The notes under the pieces are model-generated. The model searched no databases and was not told the DNA's origin. It worked only from the letters and a program-made list of their open reading frames with translations. DNA of 41,227 nucleotides, from positions 1 to 41,227 of IMG/VR virus record IMGVR_UViG_3300010397_000029; one strand, given 5' to 3'. Both the position numbers and the translations under genes were made by a program. Below, one piece after another: positions 7,866-14,738 of the stretch; positions within the stretch are counted from its first letter, which is position 1, and every line of letters begins with the position of its first letter. This DNA is from a virus.

Positions 7866-8171
7866 TTACCGAAAATACCGCGACCGTTCCGACCCCTCGC
7901 CGACGTAGGGCGCCCAATACGAGCCACCGTAGACGCGCTCGTGTCCGCAGACATCGCAGCGAAACAGCAGCCGCCCGCCGCGTTGCCGATTCAGTTCAGT
8001 ATGCGGCGTGCGCGCGAGAGTGGCGCTGACTTTCGCGCGGGCGTAGCGTTCGGCCTCGGAGCGCAGTTCGAGCGTCTGGCCGGGCAGTGCGGCGATGAGA
8101 TCGCGTTCCTGGGTGGCGGCGTCGAGGCCGGCGTTACAGCGTGGGCCTTCGCAGCAGAGGATGAGTGGCAT
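7866..8171 (-). CDS. Hypothetical zinc-ribbon protein
   Basis: A 101-residue protein with CEGPRC near the start and FRCDVCGH at about 70-77, which could bind one zinc ion. AAAGGA lies eight bases before the ATG, a good ribosome site. It is followed without a gap by the RadD-like helicase. Function unknown; small zinc ribbons next to phage helicases are common. Confidence 0.75.
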   Translation of the reverse strand: MPLILCCEGPRCNAGLDAATQERDLIAALPGQTLELRSEAERYARAKVSATLARTPHTELNRQRGGRLLFRCDVCGHERVYGGSYWAPYVGEGSERSRYFR

Positions 8172-8185
8172 ATCAGGTCCTTTTA

Positions 8186-8707
8186 CTAGTCAAAAAGAGT
8201 CGGCGAATGATCGCTTGTCTTAGGCCAAACCAATATAGGAATTTCCGCATTTAGCTCTACAGACCACCGGGCACGTTTCACAATATCGGTTTTATCGATC
8301 CGCGGTCTCCCCGGCATGTTCCACGAACGTGCCCGGATATCCTGCTCGAACATCCAACCACTGGCCTTAAGAGATATCCCGGGTTCGTCTTGTCTGATAT
8401 AGGTAATAAGACGTTGGTATCCCATTTCTTTGGCGATTCTGCGCGCAGCGCCATACAACGCAGAACAAGCGTTCGCGCATCCGTCAGTGGCTACCCTGTT
8501 GACCTCTAATGTTGCTCCATCGTCCAGTAATCTGGCGACTGGCCGTCCAACCAGAGCAACGCCTCTAATAACCCCGTTTTCGTCGGCAACCGCTACTGAG
8601 AATTTGGCTTGCACAGACGACCCGTGATGCCTGTGAAATTGTTCCACGTATTTTTTAGCCTGTTCGGTGGAGCACGGAACAATTCTAAGATTCTGTTGCC
8701 TTGGCAT
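8186..8707 (-). CDS. XF1762-family protein (GNAT-like fold)
   Basis: A 173-residue member of the phage/prophage family named after Xylella XF1762. Diagnostic stretches are YVEQFHRHHGS, GVALVGRPVARLLDDG, EVNRVATDGCANACSALYGA and SWNMPGRPRIDK. The fold resembles GNAT acetyltransferases; the biochemical role is not known to me. The ATG at 8707 begins MPRQQNLRIVP; a TTG five codons upstream is in frame. Base composition is unlike its neighbours: sampled 60-base lines are 47-50% GC against 60% or more nearby, which suggests recent acquisition. Confidence 0.85.
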   Translation of the reverse strand: MPRQQNLRIVPCSTEQAKKYVEQFHRHHGSSVQAKFSVAVADENGVIRGVALVGRPVARLLDDGATLEVNRVATDGCANACSALYGAARRIAKEMGYQRLITYIRQDEPGISLKASGWMFEQDIRARSWNMPGRPRIDKTDIVKRARWSVELNAEIPILVWPKTSDHSPTLFD

Positions 8708-8722
8708 GCCAGAGATTGTCAA

Positions 8723-8935
8723 TCAGCGAGACGACTTATTGTTGTCCCACGGCCCATCCGGCCGCGCGGGCGGCTCCGTCTGCGGCGGCGCGATGAGGCG
8801 GCCTCGGGAGTCGCGCACGGCGCAGCTCGGACACAGCGGCTCGGGCTGATCGCGCTGCGCGAGATACGTGACGGCGGGATGGCCGTTCGCGCAGACGCGC
8901 ACGACTTGCAGGCGGCGCCAGGATTCGTCGATCAT
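8723..8935 (-). CDS. Zinc-ribbon microprotein
   Basis: A 70-residue protein opening MIDESWRRLQVVRVCANGHP, then CPSCAVRD; Cys-x2-His plus Cys-x2-Cys would bind one zinc ion. The ATG overlaps the upstream stop (ATGA), which decides the start. The C-terminal third is Pro/Arg-rich and probably unstructured. First of three consecutive zinc microproteins between the XF1762 gene and the methyltransferase. Confidence 0.65.
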   Translation of the reverse strand: MIDESWRRLQVVRVCANGHPAVTYLAQRDQPEPLCPSCAVRDSRGRLIAPPQTEPPARPDGPWDNNKSSR

Positions 8936-9096
8936 GGTTGCTCCTGTGGCGGCCACGGCAGGCCTTCACGACACCATCCACATACTCCGCAATCGTCCGG
9001 TGCGTGATACTCGTGGCGGCATATCGGCTGCGTGTCGCCACATACCGATCGCGTAGATGGTTGGTGGCAGCGCGGGCAGATGACGGTCCATGTCAT
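8932..9096 (-). CDS. Zinc-binding microprotein, two Cys clusters
   Basis: A 54-residue protein starting MTWTVICPRCHQPSTRSVC, then CRHEYH and CGVCGWC. With eight Cys and several His it could bind two zinc ions. The ATG overlaps the upstream TGA (ATGA). Function unknown. Confidence 0.65.
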   Translation of the reverse strand: MTWTVICPRCHQPSTRSVCGDTQPICRHEYHAPDDCGVCGWCREGLPWPPQEQP

Positions 9097-9278
9097 ACGG
9101 CATCCGTGACGAGATAGCGTTCCGTCCAGCCGCACACCGGACACGTCAGCCGAATCACCCCTCCCGATTCGTAGGCGCGCGTCGGCTCGGCATCCCACAG
9201 CGCCGGGCATCGCGTCGGGACATCCTTCGCGAGCGTGATGATTGCGCTAGGCTTTTTCAGCAGCGACGACTTCGCCAT
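9093..9278 (-). CDS. Zinc-ribbon microprotein
   Basis: A 61-residue protein beginning MAKSSLLKKPSAIITLAKDV with TRCPAL and LTCPVCGWTERY near the end. It overlaps the 3' end of the methyltransferase gene by 32 bases, a longer overlap than usual in this genome, so a later start is possible although no other Met is present. Function unknown. Confidence 0.6.
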   Translation of the reverse strand: MAKSSLLKKPSAIITLAKDVPTRCPALWDAEPTRAYESGGVIRLTCPVCGWTERYLVTDAV

Positions 9279-10134
9279 CGAACAGCCCTCCCTGCGTCTT
9301 GAGCGTTTCGGCCGTTTGCAGATTCCGCACGGCCACGCGCGCGTAACTCGGTTTTAGTTCGCAGCCCCAGAACCGGCGCCCGAGCCGCACGGCCTCGTAG
9401 CCTTCGCTGCCGATGCCCGCAAACGGAGACAGCACGAGATCGCCCGGATTGCTCCAGAGCCGGATGCAGCGCTCGTTGGTGCCGAGCTGCAGCGGGCAGA
9501 TGTGGCGCTCGTCATCGTTCTCGCGGGCAACCGCCGCGTTGAGCGTGTCCGATTCGCGGATGCCATACCAGATCGGGCGCGCGAATTCGATCCATTCCTC
9601 GTTGGTGACATCCGGCACGACGGGCACGGCGTTGTCGCCAGGCTTGCGGAACACGAGGATGTAGTCCGCGAGCGCGGGTCGCAGCCACGACGAGTCTTTC
9701 TTGAGCTGGACGAACAGCAGCCCTTTCGAGTGCGTGCGGATGGCCTGCGCTTGTGGGTCTTTATCGATGCAGACTTCGCCGTGATAGATCCAGCCGTCCG
9801 CTGCGAACGCCTGAATCATCGCCCCGCGCAGATCGATCAGCCCGATCACGCCGTGCGTGGCCTTCGTGCTCGGCAACTGCGCGATGTGGCAGCACGAGAG
9901 GCGCCCCGGCTTCGTCACGCGATAGAGTTCGCGAATGATGTAGCCTAAATGCTGGAGAAATTCCTCGTGCGTTGAGCTGTTGCCGATGTCGCGCTCCGTC
10001 GCGCTGTAGGTAAACAGCGACGAGAACGGCGGACTGTAGACGCTGAGGTCTACGCTGTCCGCCGCGAGCGTTGGCAACTGCTCGCAGCTATCGCCGTTGA
10101 CCAAGGTCCAGTTCTGGCCGGTCGTGGTGCTCAT
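9247..10134 (-). CDS. DNA methyltransferase (N4/N6 type, beta order)
   Basis: A 295-residue amino-methyltransferase of the N6-adenine/N4-cytosine class. The catalytic motif IV is SPPF at 34-37, near the N-terminus; the S-adenosylmethionine motif I is FAGIGSEG at about 238-245, near the C-terminus, so the order is that of beta-class enzymes. SPPF rather than DPPY is often seen in N4-cytosine enzymes but does not decide the base. No restriction nuclease is encoded nearby, so it is an orphan enzyme, probably protecting phage DNA from host restriction. Its ATG overlaps the helicase stop by ATGA. Confidence 0.9.
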   Translation of the reverse strand: MSTTTGQNWTLVNGDSCEQLPTLAADSVDLSVYSPPFSSLFTYSATERDIGNSSTHEEFLQHLGYIIRELYRVTKPGRLSCCHIAQLPSTKATHGVIGLIDLRGAMIQAFAADGWIYHGEVCIDKDPQAQAIRTHSKGLLFVQLKKDSSWLRPALADYILVFRKPGDNAVPVVPDVTNEEWIEFARPIWYGIRESDTLNAAVARENDDERHICPLQLGTNERCIRLWSNPGDLVLSPFAGIGSEGYEAVRLGRRFWGCELKPSYARVAVRNLQTAETLKTQGGLFDGEVVAAEKA

Positions 10135-11423
10135 GCGCTCATTTCCTCCCGTTCAAAGTCTCGCAGTTCCGACAGCAACTCGCGCGACATGGCGAGCGCC
10201 GCCGCCTCTTTCTTCCGCACGTTAGCCACGACGCCGGTCTCCGCTTCACTGATCACGATATGTACGTCCACGGGCGACGACTGGCCGAAACGCCAACAGC
10301 GGCGAATAAGCTGGTAATACTGCTCGTAGCTGTCTCCGAGGCCGACGCAGATCATTTGATGACAGTTCTGTAGGTTCAATCCGAATCCGGCGATCTTTGC
10401 TTTCGTCACGATGACGCGATGCTCGCCCGCGACGAATCCGAGGATTGCGTTGCGCTTCTCGACATAGCTGTCGCGCCCAGAGATTTCCACCGCGCCGGGA
10501 ATCGCCCGCGCGAGCGCCGACGACTCGTCATTGAGTCCGCACCAGACGATGAACTGCCCCGGCTGCGCGGCAATCTCCGCCGCCCGCGCCACGCGATCGG
10601 AAATCGACGCACAGCGCGCGGCCAGTCGCCCTTGAATACCCTTCGCGGCCATGTCGTGGAACAGCATCCCCTCGGGCGGCGCCGACGCCATCACGACATG
10701 ATCCTGAATCCGCAGCGGCGGCAGGATGTAGCCCTCGTCACTGTAGCCGAGATCGCCCGGCGTCCGGAGCGTCATCGCCCACGACGCGAGCCAGCGAAAG
10801 AACGGCGCGCGGGCATGTTTTTTCATGCGCCAGCCTTCGTCATCATGCACAAACCACGTCGCAAGAAACTCCGCGCGCGTCATCAGTCCGAGAAACTCGG
10901 CGTGGTTCGCCAGTTCCGCGATGTCGTTTGGACTCGGTGTCGCGGTGCAGCAGAGGCGATACCGCGTATGCTGGAATGCGGCGATCAGCTTCGTGCGGGT
11001 CTTGCCGTCGAAGGATTTGAGGATGCTGCTCTCGTCGAGGACGACAGCCTCGAATTGCGACGGGTCGAAGCGATCGAGGCGTTCGTAGTTGGTGATGGTC
11101 AGCTTGCCGCGAATCGCGTGCGGGCCTTCGGCGTAGGCGAGATCGATACCGAGCTTGCGCGCTTCGTCCACGGTCTGCTCGGCCACGCACAGCGGCGCGA
11201 GCATGAGCGTCGGCACGTCCAGCGCGTGCGCCCATGCGATCTGCATGAAGGACTTGCCGAGTCCGCAATCGGCGAACAGCGCGCACCGGCCTTTCTTCAG
11301 CGTCCAGCGCGTGATGGCGGCTTGCCAGTCGTAGAGCATCGGCGGCAGGCTCACGCGATCGGAGAGGCCGTCGCCGGCATAGACGCGGCGCTTTGACGCA
11401 AGAAACTCCTGGTAGCTAGACAT
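10131..11423 (-). CDS. SNF2-like SF2 helicase
   Basis: A 430-residue helicase-like ATPase. Walker A DCGLGKS is at 52-58, motif II LDESS at about 129-133 (DESx, as in phage SNF2-like proteins), motif III CTATPSPND at about 159-167, and the closing motif VI reads QLIRRCWRFGQ. WFVHDDEGW and HARAPFFRW in the middle are common in phage members of this family. The start at 11423 (MSSYQEFLASKRRVYAGDG) overlaps the previous gene by 8 bases. It probably remodels or unwinds DNA in replication or recombination. Confidence 0.88.
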   Translation of the reverse strand: MSSYQEFLASKRRVYAGDGLSDRVSLPPMLYDWQAAITRWTLKKGRCALFADCGLGKSFMQIAWAHALDVPTLMLAPLCVAEQTVDEARKLGIDLAYAEGPHAIRGKLTITNYERLDRFDPSQFEAVVLDESSILKSFDGKTRTKLIAAFQHTRYRLCCTATPSPNDIAELANHAEFLGLMTRAEFLATWFVHDDEGWRMKKHARAPFFRWLASWAMTLRTPGDLGYSDEGYILPPLRIQDHVVMASAPPEGMLFHDMAAKGIQGRLAARCASISDRVARAAEIAAQPGQFIVWCGLNDESSALARAIPGAVEISGRDSYVEKRNAILGFVAGEHRVIVTKAKIAGFGLNLQNCHQMICVGLGDSYEQYYQLIRRCWRFGQSSPVDVHIVISEAETGVVANVRKKEAAALAMSRELLSELRDFEREEMSA

Positions 11424-11586
11424 TGAATAGGCTCCGCGCGATCCGCTCGCGCTCGTCGCGCATCTCCTGTAGTTGCTCGCGTTGGCGCGCGATGGTGCGC
11501 TCGGCGATGTGGAGTTGATCCAGCGCCGCTTGACACATCGCGCGGTAGGTGTCGCGCTGGGCGGCGAGGTCGGCATCGGTGCTCAC
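11416..11586 (-). CDS. Short coiled-coil protein
   Basis: A 56-residue protein that starts with GTG overlapping the upstream TGA (GTGA). Nearly all of it is a charged helix (RTIARQREQLQEMRDERERI), so a coiled coil is likely. It overlaps the helicase start by 8 bases and may work with it. No known family. Confidence 0.6.
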   Translation of the reverse strand: MSTDADLAAQRDTYRAMCQAALDQLHIAERTIARQREQLQEMRDERERIARSLFNV

Positions 11587-11897
11587 TTGCCCTCCTGCTG
11601 CCGGTCCTGATACTTCTTCTCCATCGCGCGGCCCACGCGCCGATGCGCCGGCGTCAGGTCCGCAGGCGCTGCGACCGACGTCCAGTCCAGCCCCGACGCC
11701 AGCAGCTCGGCGCGGCACGCCAGCGCCTGCCCGTGCCGCACGCTCGTCAGCACCGCGTAGCCGCTCGGGATGTGCGTCAGCGTCCAGCCGCCGAGCTGCA
11801 AGGGGATCGTCTCGTGGATGGCGAACGGGCCGTCCACATCGGCGGGGATGTCGTCGTAGCAGCCGGCGCGCTTGATGCGGATGGTTTGTTCGGGCAT
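11583..11897 (-). CDS. Hypothetical phage protein
   Basis: A 104-residue protein starting MPEQTIRIKRAGCYDDIPAD. It has no motif I recognise; the middle (GGWTLTHIPSGYAVLTSV) looks like beta strands and the end (EKKYQDRQQEGK) is charged. It is the second gene of the leftward early operon and is coupled to the next gene by GTGA. Confidence 0.65.
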   Translation of the reverse strand: MPEQTIRIKRAGCYDDIPADVDGPFAIHETIPLQLGGWTLTHIPSGYAVLTSVRHGQALACRAELLASGLDWTSVAAPADLTPAHRRVGRAMEKKYQDRQQEGK

Positions 11898-11899
11898 GG

Positions 11900-12121
11900 C
11901 TATTTCTCTCGGGCGCGCAGCATGGCGTCGGCCATGAGGTAGGCGTGGTCTGCACTTTCGTCCCAGTCTTTGATGCTCCTGCGTGCGGCTCGACCAGCGA
12001 TATATTGCCCAGCCAACCAGTCGCGGAGCGTCATGCCGTCGCCTCGAGCGAAGATCGCATCGCCGGAATCGTGATTGCGCGGAATAGGAAACGCCGGTCC
12101 GCCGTCAGTGGTGTGACTCAT
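11900..12121 (-). CDS. Conserved phage protein of the GGPAFP type
   Basis: A 73-residue protein, first gene of the leftward block. It opens MSHTTDGGPAFPIPRN, then GMTLRDWLAGQY and AYLMADAMLRARE. This pattern (GGPAFP near the start, GMTLRD in the middle, DAML at the end) recurs in small phage early proteins of unknown function. The ATG at 12121 is chosen over a GTG four codons upstream. It is divergent from the rightward genes, separated by about 40 bases. Confidence 0.7.
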   Translation of the reverse strand: MSHTTDGGPAFPIPRNHDSGDAIFARGDGMTLRDWLAGQYIAGRAARRSIKDWDESADHAYLMADAMLRAREK

Positions 12122-12126
12122 GATGC

Positions 12127-12155
12127 TTGACACGGTAAACCAAACCCGATAGGAT
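12127..12155 (+). promoter_or_regulatory. Rightward promoter with TTGACA
   Basis: A perfect TTGACA at 12127-12132 is followed after 17 bases by TAGGAT at 12150-12155. The spacer contains ACCAAAC. Transcription would start at about 12162, at or just before the ATG of the next gene. Confidence 0.6.
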
Positions 12156-12162
12156 TTGCAAC

Positions 12163-12285
12163 ATGAAAAAGAGCGACGTGGCGGCTTTTTTCGGGCGCAT
12201 GGGCGGATCGGTGAAATCGGCTAAGAAAACGGCCGCTGTTCGCAAGAACGGAAAAAAAGGTGGACGGCCGAAGAAAAAGGCTTGA
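12163..12285 (+). CDS. 40-residue basic protein with GGRP motif
   Basis: A 40-residue protein, MKKSDVAAFFGRMGGSVKSA followed by a Lys/Arg-rich tail ending GGRPKKKA. GRP flanked by basic residues resembles an AT-hook, which binds the minor groove, so a DNA-binding regulator is possible. It is the first rightward gene, directly after a strong TTGACA promoter, a usual position for a Cro-like early regulator. AGGA lies eight bases before the ATG but overlaps the -10 box. No homologous family can be named with certainty. Confidence 0.65.
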   Translation: MKKSDVAAFFGRMGGSVKSAKKTAAVRKNGKKGGRPKKKA

Positions 12286-12309
12286 CAACCAAACGGCTTT
12301 GGTTTTAAG
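12282..12309 (+). promoter_or_regulatory. Second rightward promoter with dyad in the spacer
   Basis: TTGACA at 12282-12287 overlaps the stop codon of the 40-residue gene and is followed after 16 bases by TTTAAG. The spacer is almost entirely an inverted repeat, AACCAAA-CGGC-TTTGGTT (12287-12304), which could be an operator. It also could act as a weak terminator, since TT follows it. Confidence 0.45.
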
Positions 12310-12318
12310 CTTGTGGAC

Positions 12319-12720
12319 ATGGACAGACACGAACCGCAACGACTCGCTGTTGGTGACGAATGTGCGCTCTTGTTGGGCGTGTCGCTTTACGACGTGACCA
12401 TATCCGAGGTGCGCGTGATTCTCGAAGGCGACCCGGCTGAATTCGCTATGTATCGCGTGAAGTCGCGAGAAAGCAGTTGTTGGTTTGAATCGACAAGCCA
12501 ACACCGCAGCGACTTGTTCAAGTTGCCCAGCGAACGCGAGCGGCTGATTCAGCAACTAGACTCTGACATGAACGCCCTGCACGACTTGATCCGCGATCAA
12601 GAGATGGAGCATGAAAGAGAAGAACAAGCCGCAGAGGAAATACCGCACGGCTACGACTGTGAGTGCGAGGCGTGCCAGATGGAGCGGGCGCGGGATACCG
12701 CGGAGGAGCCGAGCCGATGA
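12319..12720 (+). CDS. Hypothetical early protein with CxC-x2-C
   Basis: A 133-residue acidic protein beginning MDRHEPQRLAVGDECALLLG. The first half looks like a small beta-rich domain (VTISEVRVILEGDPAEFAMY); the second half is a charged helix followed by YDCECEACQ, a possible metal site. A GTG two codons earlier is also in frame. No Shine-Dalgarno is visible; the predicted transcript start lies only a few bases upstream. Less GC-rich than most of the genome. Confidence 0.7.
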   Translation: MDRHEPQRLAVGDECALLLGVSLYDVTISEVRVILEGDPAEFAMYRVKSRESSCWFESTSQHRSDLFKLPSERERLIQQLDSDMNALHDLIRDQEMEHEREEQAAEEIPHGYDCECEACQMERARDTAEEPSR

Positions 12721-12956
12721 GCATGATCGCGAGCCAGTGGTATCGAATCGACAAAGGCGACGGAAAGATACTCGCTGTCAATTCTGTAAACGTTTTGCGC
12801 GCTGCGAGTGGCGCATACAAAGCGCCCAATCAAGCTATTAACGCGGGCCGATTCTCGACGCCGTTTGCGATCTACACGCGCGGTGATCGGGCCACGGAAG
12901 AAGAGCTAAATCAACCTCGTGGAATATCAACAATAGATCGCGAGGCCACACGATGA
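12717..12956 (+). CDS. Hypothetical protein
   Basis: A 79-residue protein, MSMIASQWYRIDKGDGKILA at the start. The ATG overlaps the preceding TGA (ATGA), which fixes the start. No domain is recognised; the sequence has the mix of a small folded protein. Coupled on its other side to the next gene in the same way. Confidence 0.65.
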   Translation: MSMIASQWYRIDKGDGKILAVNSVNVLRAASGAYKAPNQAINAGRFSTPFAIYTRGDRATEEELNQPRGISTIDREATR

Positions 12957-13159
12957 GCATGAACTGCAATCTTGCGCCGGAAGACGAACCCATCAGCGGC
13001 GGCACCGGACCGCGCCGCGAGCCGGACGCACCGACGCGCCGCTGCCCGACCTGCACCGTCGAACTGCACTGGACGATGAATCGCGGCACGGGTCCGGTGC
13101 GGCGGCATGAGCGCGACTACTGCTCGGGGCGGTGCGCGGATGCGGGAGGGCGGGTATGA
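12953..13159 (+). CDS. Zinc-binding microprotein
   Basis: A 68-residue protein with CPTC at about 31-34 and YCSGRC near the end, a likely four-Cys zinc site. Start fixed by ATGA overlap with the upstream gene. The N-terminal 25 residues are Pro/Arg/Glu-rich and probably disordered. Function unknown. Confidence 0.65.
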   Translation: MSMNCNLAPEDEPISGGTGPRREPDAPTRRCPTCTVELHWTMNRGTGPVRRHERDYCSGRCADAGGRV

Positions 13160-13416
13160 CCCCGCGCCTCCACTTCGACGGCGAGCCGAACCGCTTCGCG
13201 CAGATGCGTAAGCTGTTCAACCCGCGCAGCACGCTGCGGGTGCGCTGGGCGCGTCCGGTGGCGGCGAAGTTCCGGCTGCGCTCGGTGAGCGTGGAACAGT
13301 GGTTTCGGCGGCATGCTGGGAGAGGCGGGCGTCATGAGTCACGTTCAGATACCGTGCTTGCCGCAGTTGCTGTGCCCGAACTGCTACAAGCTGATGGAGT
13401 GCATCGAACGACCTGA
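13156..13416 (+). CDS. Hypothetical basic protein, 3' end overlaps next gene
   Basis: An 86-residue protein starting MTPRLHFDGEPNRFAQMRKL, fixed by ATGA. It is Arg-rich (RVRWARPVAAKFRLRSVSVE) and may bind nucleic acid. The last 28 codons overlap the next gene in another frame, an exception in this operon of 4-base overlaps. The tail beyond that point may be genuine overlapping code or may reflect a recent frameshift that removed an earlier stop. Confidence 0.55.
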   Translation: MTPRLHFDGEPNRFAQMRKLFNPRSTLRVRWARPVAAKFRLRSVSVEQWFRRHAGRGGRHESRSDTVLAAVAVPELLQADGVHRTT

Positions 13417-13522
13417 CGCGGCAAGCGGCGATGTCGCGCTGTTCAGATGCTGCGGCAACGACTACAGCGTGGCGCTCAACACGATTCCGGCGATCCAATC
13501 GTGGACGATGGAGCAGCCATGA
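13334..13522 (+). CDS. Zinc-ribbon microprotein
   Basis: A 62-residue protein, MSHVQIPCLPQLLCPNCYKL at the start and FRCCGNDY at about 37-44; the Cys pairs could bind zinc. The ATG at 13334 has GAGAGG eight bases before it; an ATG seven codons earlier is in frame. Coupled to the next gene by ATGA. Confidence 0.65.
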   Translation: MSHVQIPCLPQLLCPNCYKLMECIERPDAASGDVALFRCCGNDYSVALNTIPAIQSWTMEQP

Positions 13523-13683
13523 CCGACACCCTCATCAGCGCCATGCTCGTCCTGCTGCTGGCGCTCGTCGCGATCGGCGCGGTGGAGGGCGGCATCGCAC
13601 TGCGGCGCCGGTATATCCGCTGGCAGATCCAGCGGATTCAGCGGGAGATCGACGCTCGGGGCCACCGTCGCACGGGTCGCTAA
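13519..13683 (+). CDS. Single-pass membrane protein
   Basis: A 54-residue protein with one clear membrane segment, LISAMLVLLLALVAIGAVEG, followed by a basic tail (LRRRYIRWQIQRIQREI), so the N-terminus probably faces the periplasm. It lies in the early block, away from the lysis genes, so a role in host takeover or superinfection exclusion is more likely than holin, but this is inference. Confidence 0.65.
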   Translation: MTDTLISAMLVLLLALVAIGAVEGGIALRRRYIRWQIQRIQREIDARGHRRTGR

Positions 13684-13752
13684 TCGAGAGTGACAGCAAC
13701 AACCGGGCGGCGGTGGCCGCGAGGGTGGACAGTAACTCAACACGGAGGACAG

Positions 13753-14019
13753 ATGGCAAAGCAGAGCGCAGTGGACAAGATTGTGGCGAGACTCGACGGC
13801 GACATCGCCAGATTGCAGCAGATGGGAAACTACGTCGCGCAGTATCCCAGTTTCGACTCGATCGGAATCGGCAAACAGATCGACAAGGACGTGGACGAAC
13901 TGCGCAAGATGCGCGACTACGTGACGCGCGACGGCGCAGGCGAAGCGGTCGCGGCACCAACGAAACAGCGCAAGCCGCGCAAGAAGCCCGGTCTGCCGCC
14001 GGCCGCGCACGAGCAGTAA
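13753..14019 (+). CDS. Hypothetical helical protein
   Basis: An 88-residue protein, MAKQSAVDKIVARLDGDIAR at the start, with a second helix (KQIDKDVDELRKMRDYVTRD) and a Lys/Arg/Pro tail. GGAGG lies before the ATG, which supports this start over an ATG 21 codons upstream. No known domain. Just upstream of the exonuclease and annealing-type genes; may be an accessory to them. Confidence 0.65.
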   Translation: MAKQSAVDKIVARLDGDIARLQQMGNYVAQYPSFDSIGIGKQIDKDVDELRKMRDYVTRDGAGEAVAAPTKQRKPRKKPGLPPAAHEQ

Positions 14020-14108
14020 CGGACTCCGGCGCGCCGAGGCGCCTCCGACGGCGTGGGTTCCGAGCCGTGGAGATTCGGGGCCGCTTCTTTCAGGAGAGAG
14101 AAACAATC

Positions 14109-14738
14109 ATGAGTTACCTTGTTTTCGACGTCGAGTCCGTGGCCATCGCAAGCGCCGCCGAGTTCATCGAACCAGCAACCGCGCCCAGCAACTACAAAGA
14201 CGAGGCGAAGATTGCCGCCTACATCGAAGAGGCCAACCGAGAGGCGGTCGCGAAGGCGGCACTGGACGTGGACCTTGCGCGTATCGTTGCGATCGGCTGG
14301 AGCGCTGGACCGGAAACGCCAGTCGTGATGACGGCCGCTGACGAGCACGAGGAATACGATGCGCTTGAAACTTTCTGGGCGTTCTGTATCACGCCGCGTC
14401 CGACGCTGATCGGCTTCAACTGTATCGGCTTCGATCTCCCGCTGCTGTTGCGGCGGTCGCTGTATCTCGGCGTGAAAGCGCCAGCGCTACAGATCGGCAA
14501 GTATCGCCACGACGGCATCATCGATCTCATGCTGTCGCTGTCCTTTGATGGCGCGCAGCGGTATCGCAGTCTCGGCTTTTACAAGCGTCGATTCGCGCTC
14601 GACGTGCCGGATGATCCGCATACCGGCGCGGACATCGCCGGGCTCGTCGCGGCGGGTGATTGGGATGCGGTCGCGTCCCATTCCCGCGCCGATGTCAAAA
14701 CAACCGTGGCGCTTGCGCGCCGCATGGGGGTGTTATGA
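14109..14738 (+). CDS. PolB-like 3'-5' exonuclease
   Basis: A 209-residue RNase-H-fold exonuclease of the DnaQ/PolB-like group. Exo I is FDVES (Asp7, Glu9), Exo II is IGFNCIGFDLPLL (Asn104, Asp109), and Exo III is SRADVKTTVAL (Asp195). There is no polymerase domain, so it is a stand-alone exonuclease. AGGAGA precedes the ATG at 14109. It overlaps the next gene, a possible annealing protein, by ATGA; an exonuclease beside a single-strand annealing protein is a common phage recombination pair. Confidence 0.88.
   Translation: MSYLVFDVESVAIASAAEFIEPATAPSNYKDEAKIAAYIEEANREAVAKAALDVDLARIVAIGWSAGPETPVVMTAADEHEEYDALETFWAFCITPRPTLIGFNCIGFDLPLLLRRSLYLGVKAPALQIGKYRHDGIIDLMLSLSFDGAQRYRSLGFYKRRFALDVPDDPHTGADIAGLVAAGDWDAVASHSRADVKTTVALARRMGVL

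Noticed and set aside
10131-11576. Longer SNF2-like helicase with 51 extra residues
   Set aside because: The extension is low-complexity Ser/Arg/Ala and overlaps the 56-residue gene; the ATG at 11423 fits the family start.
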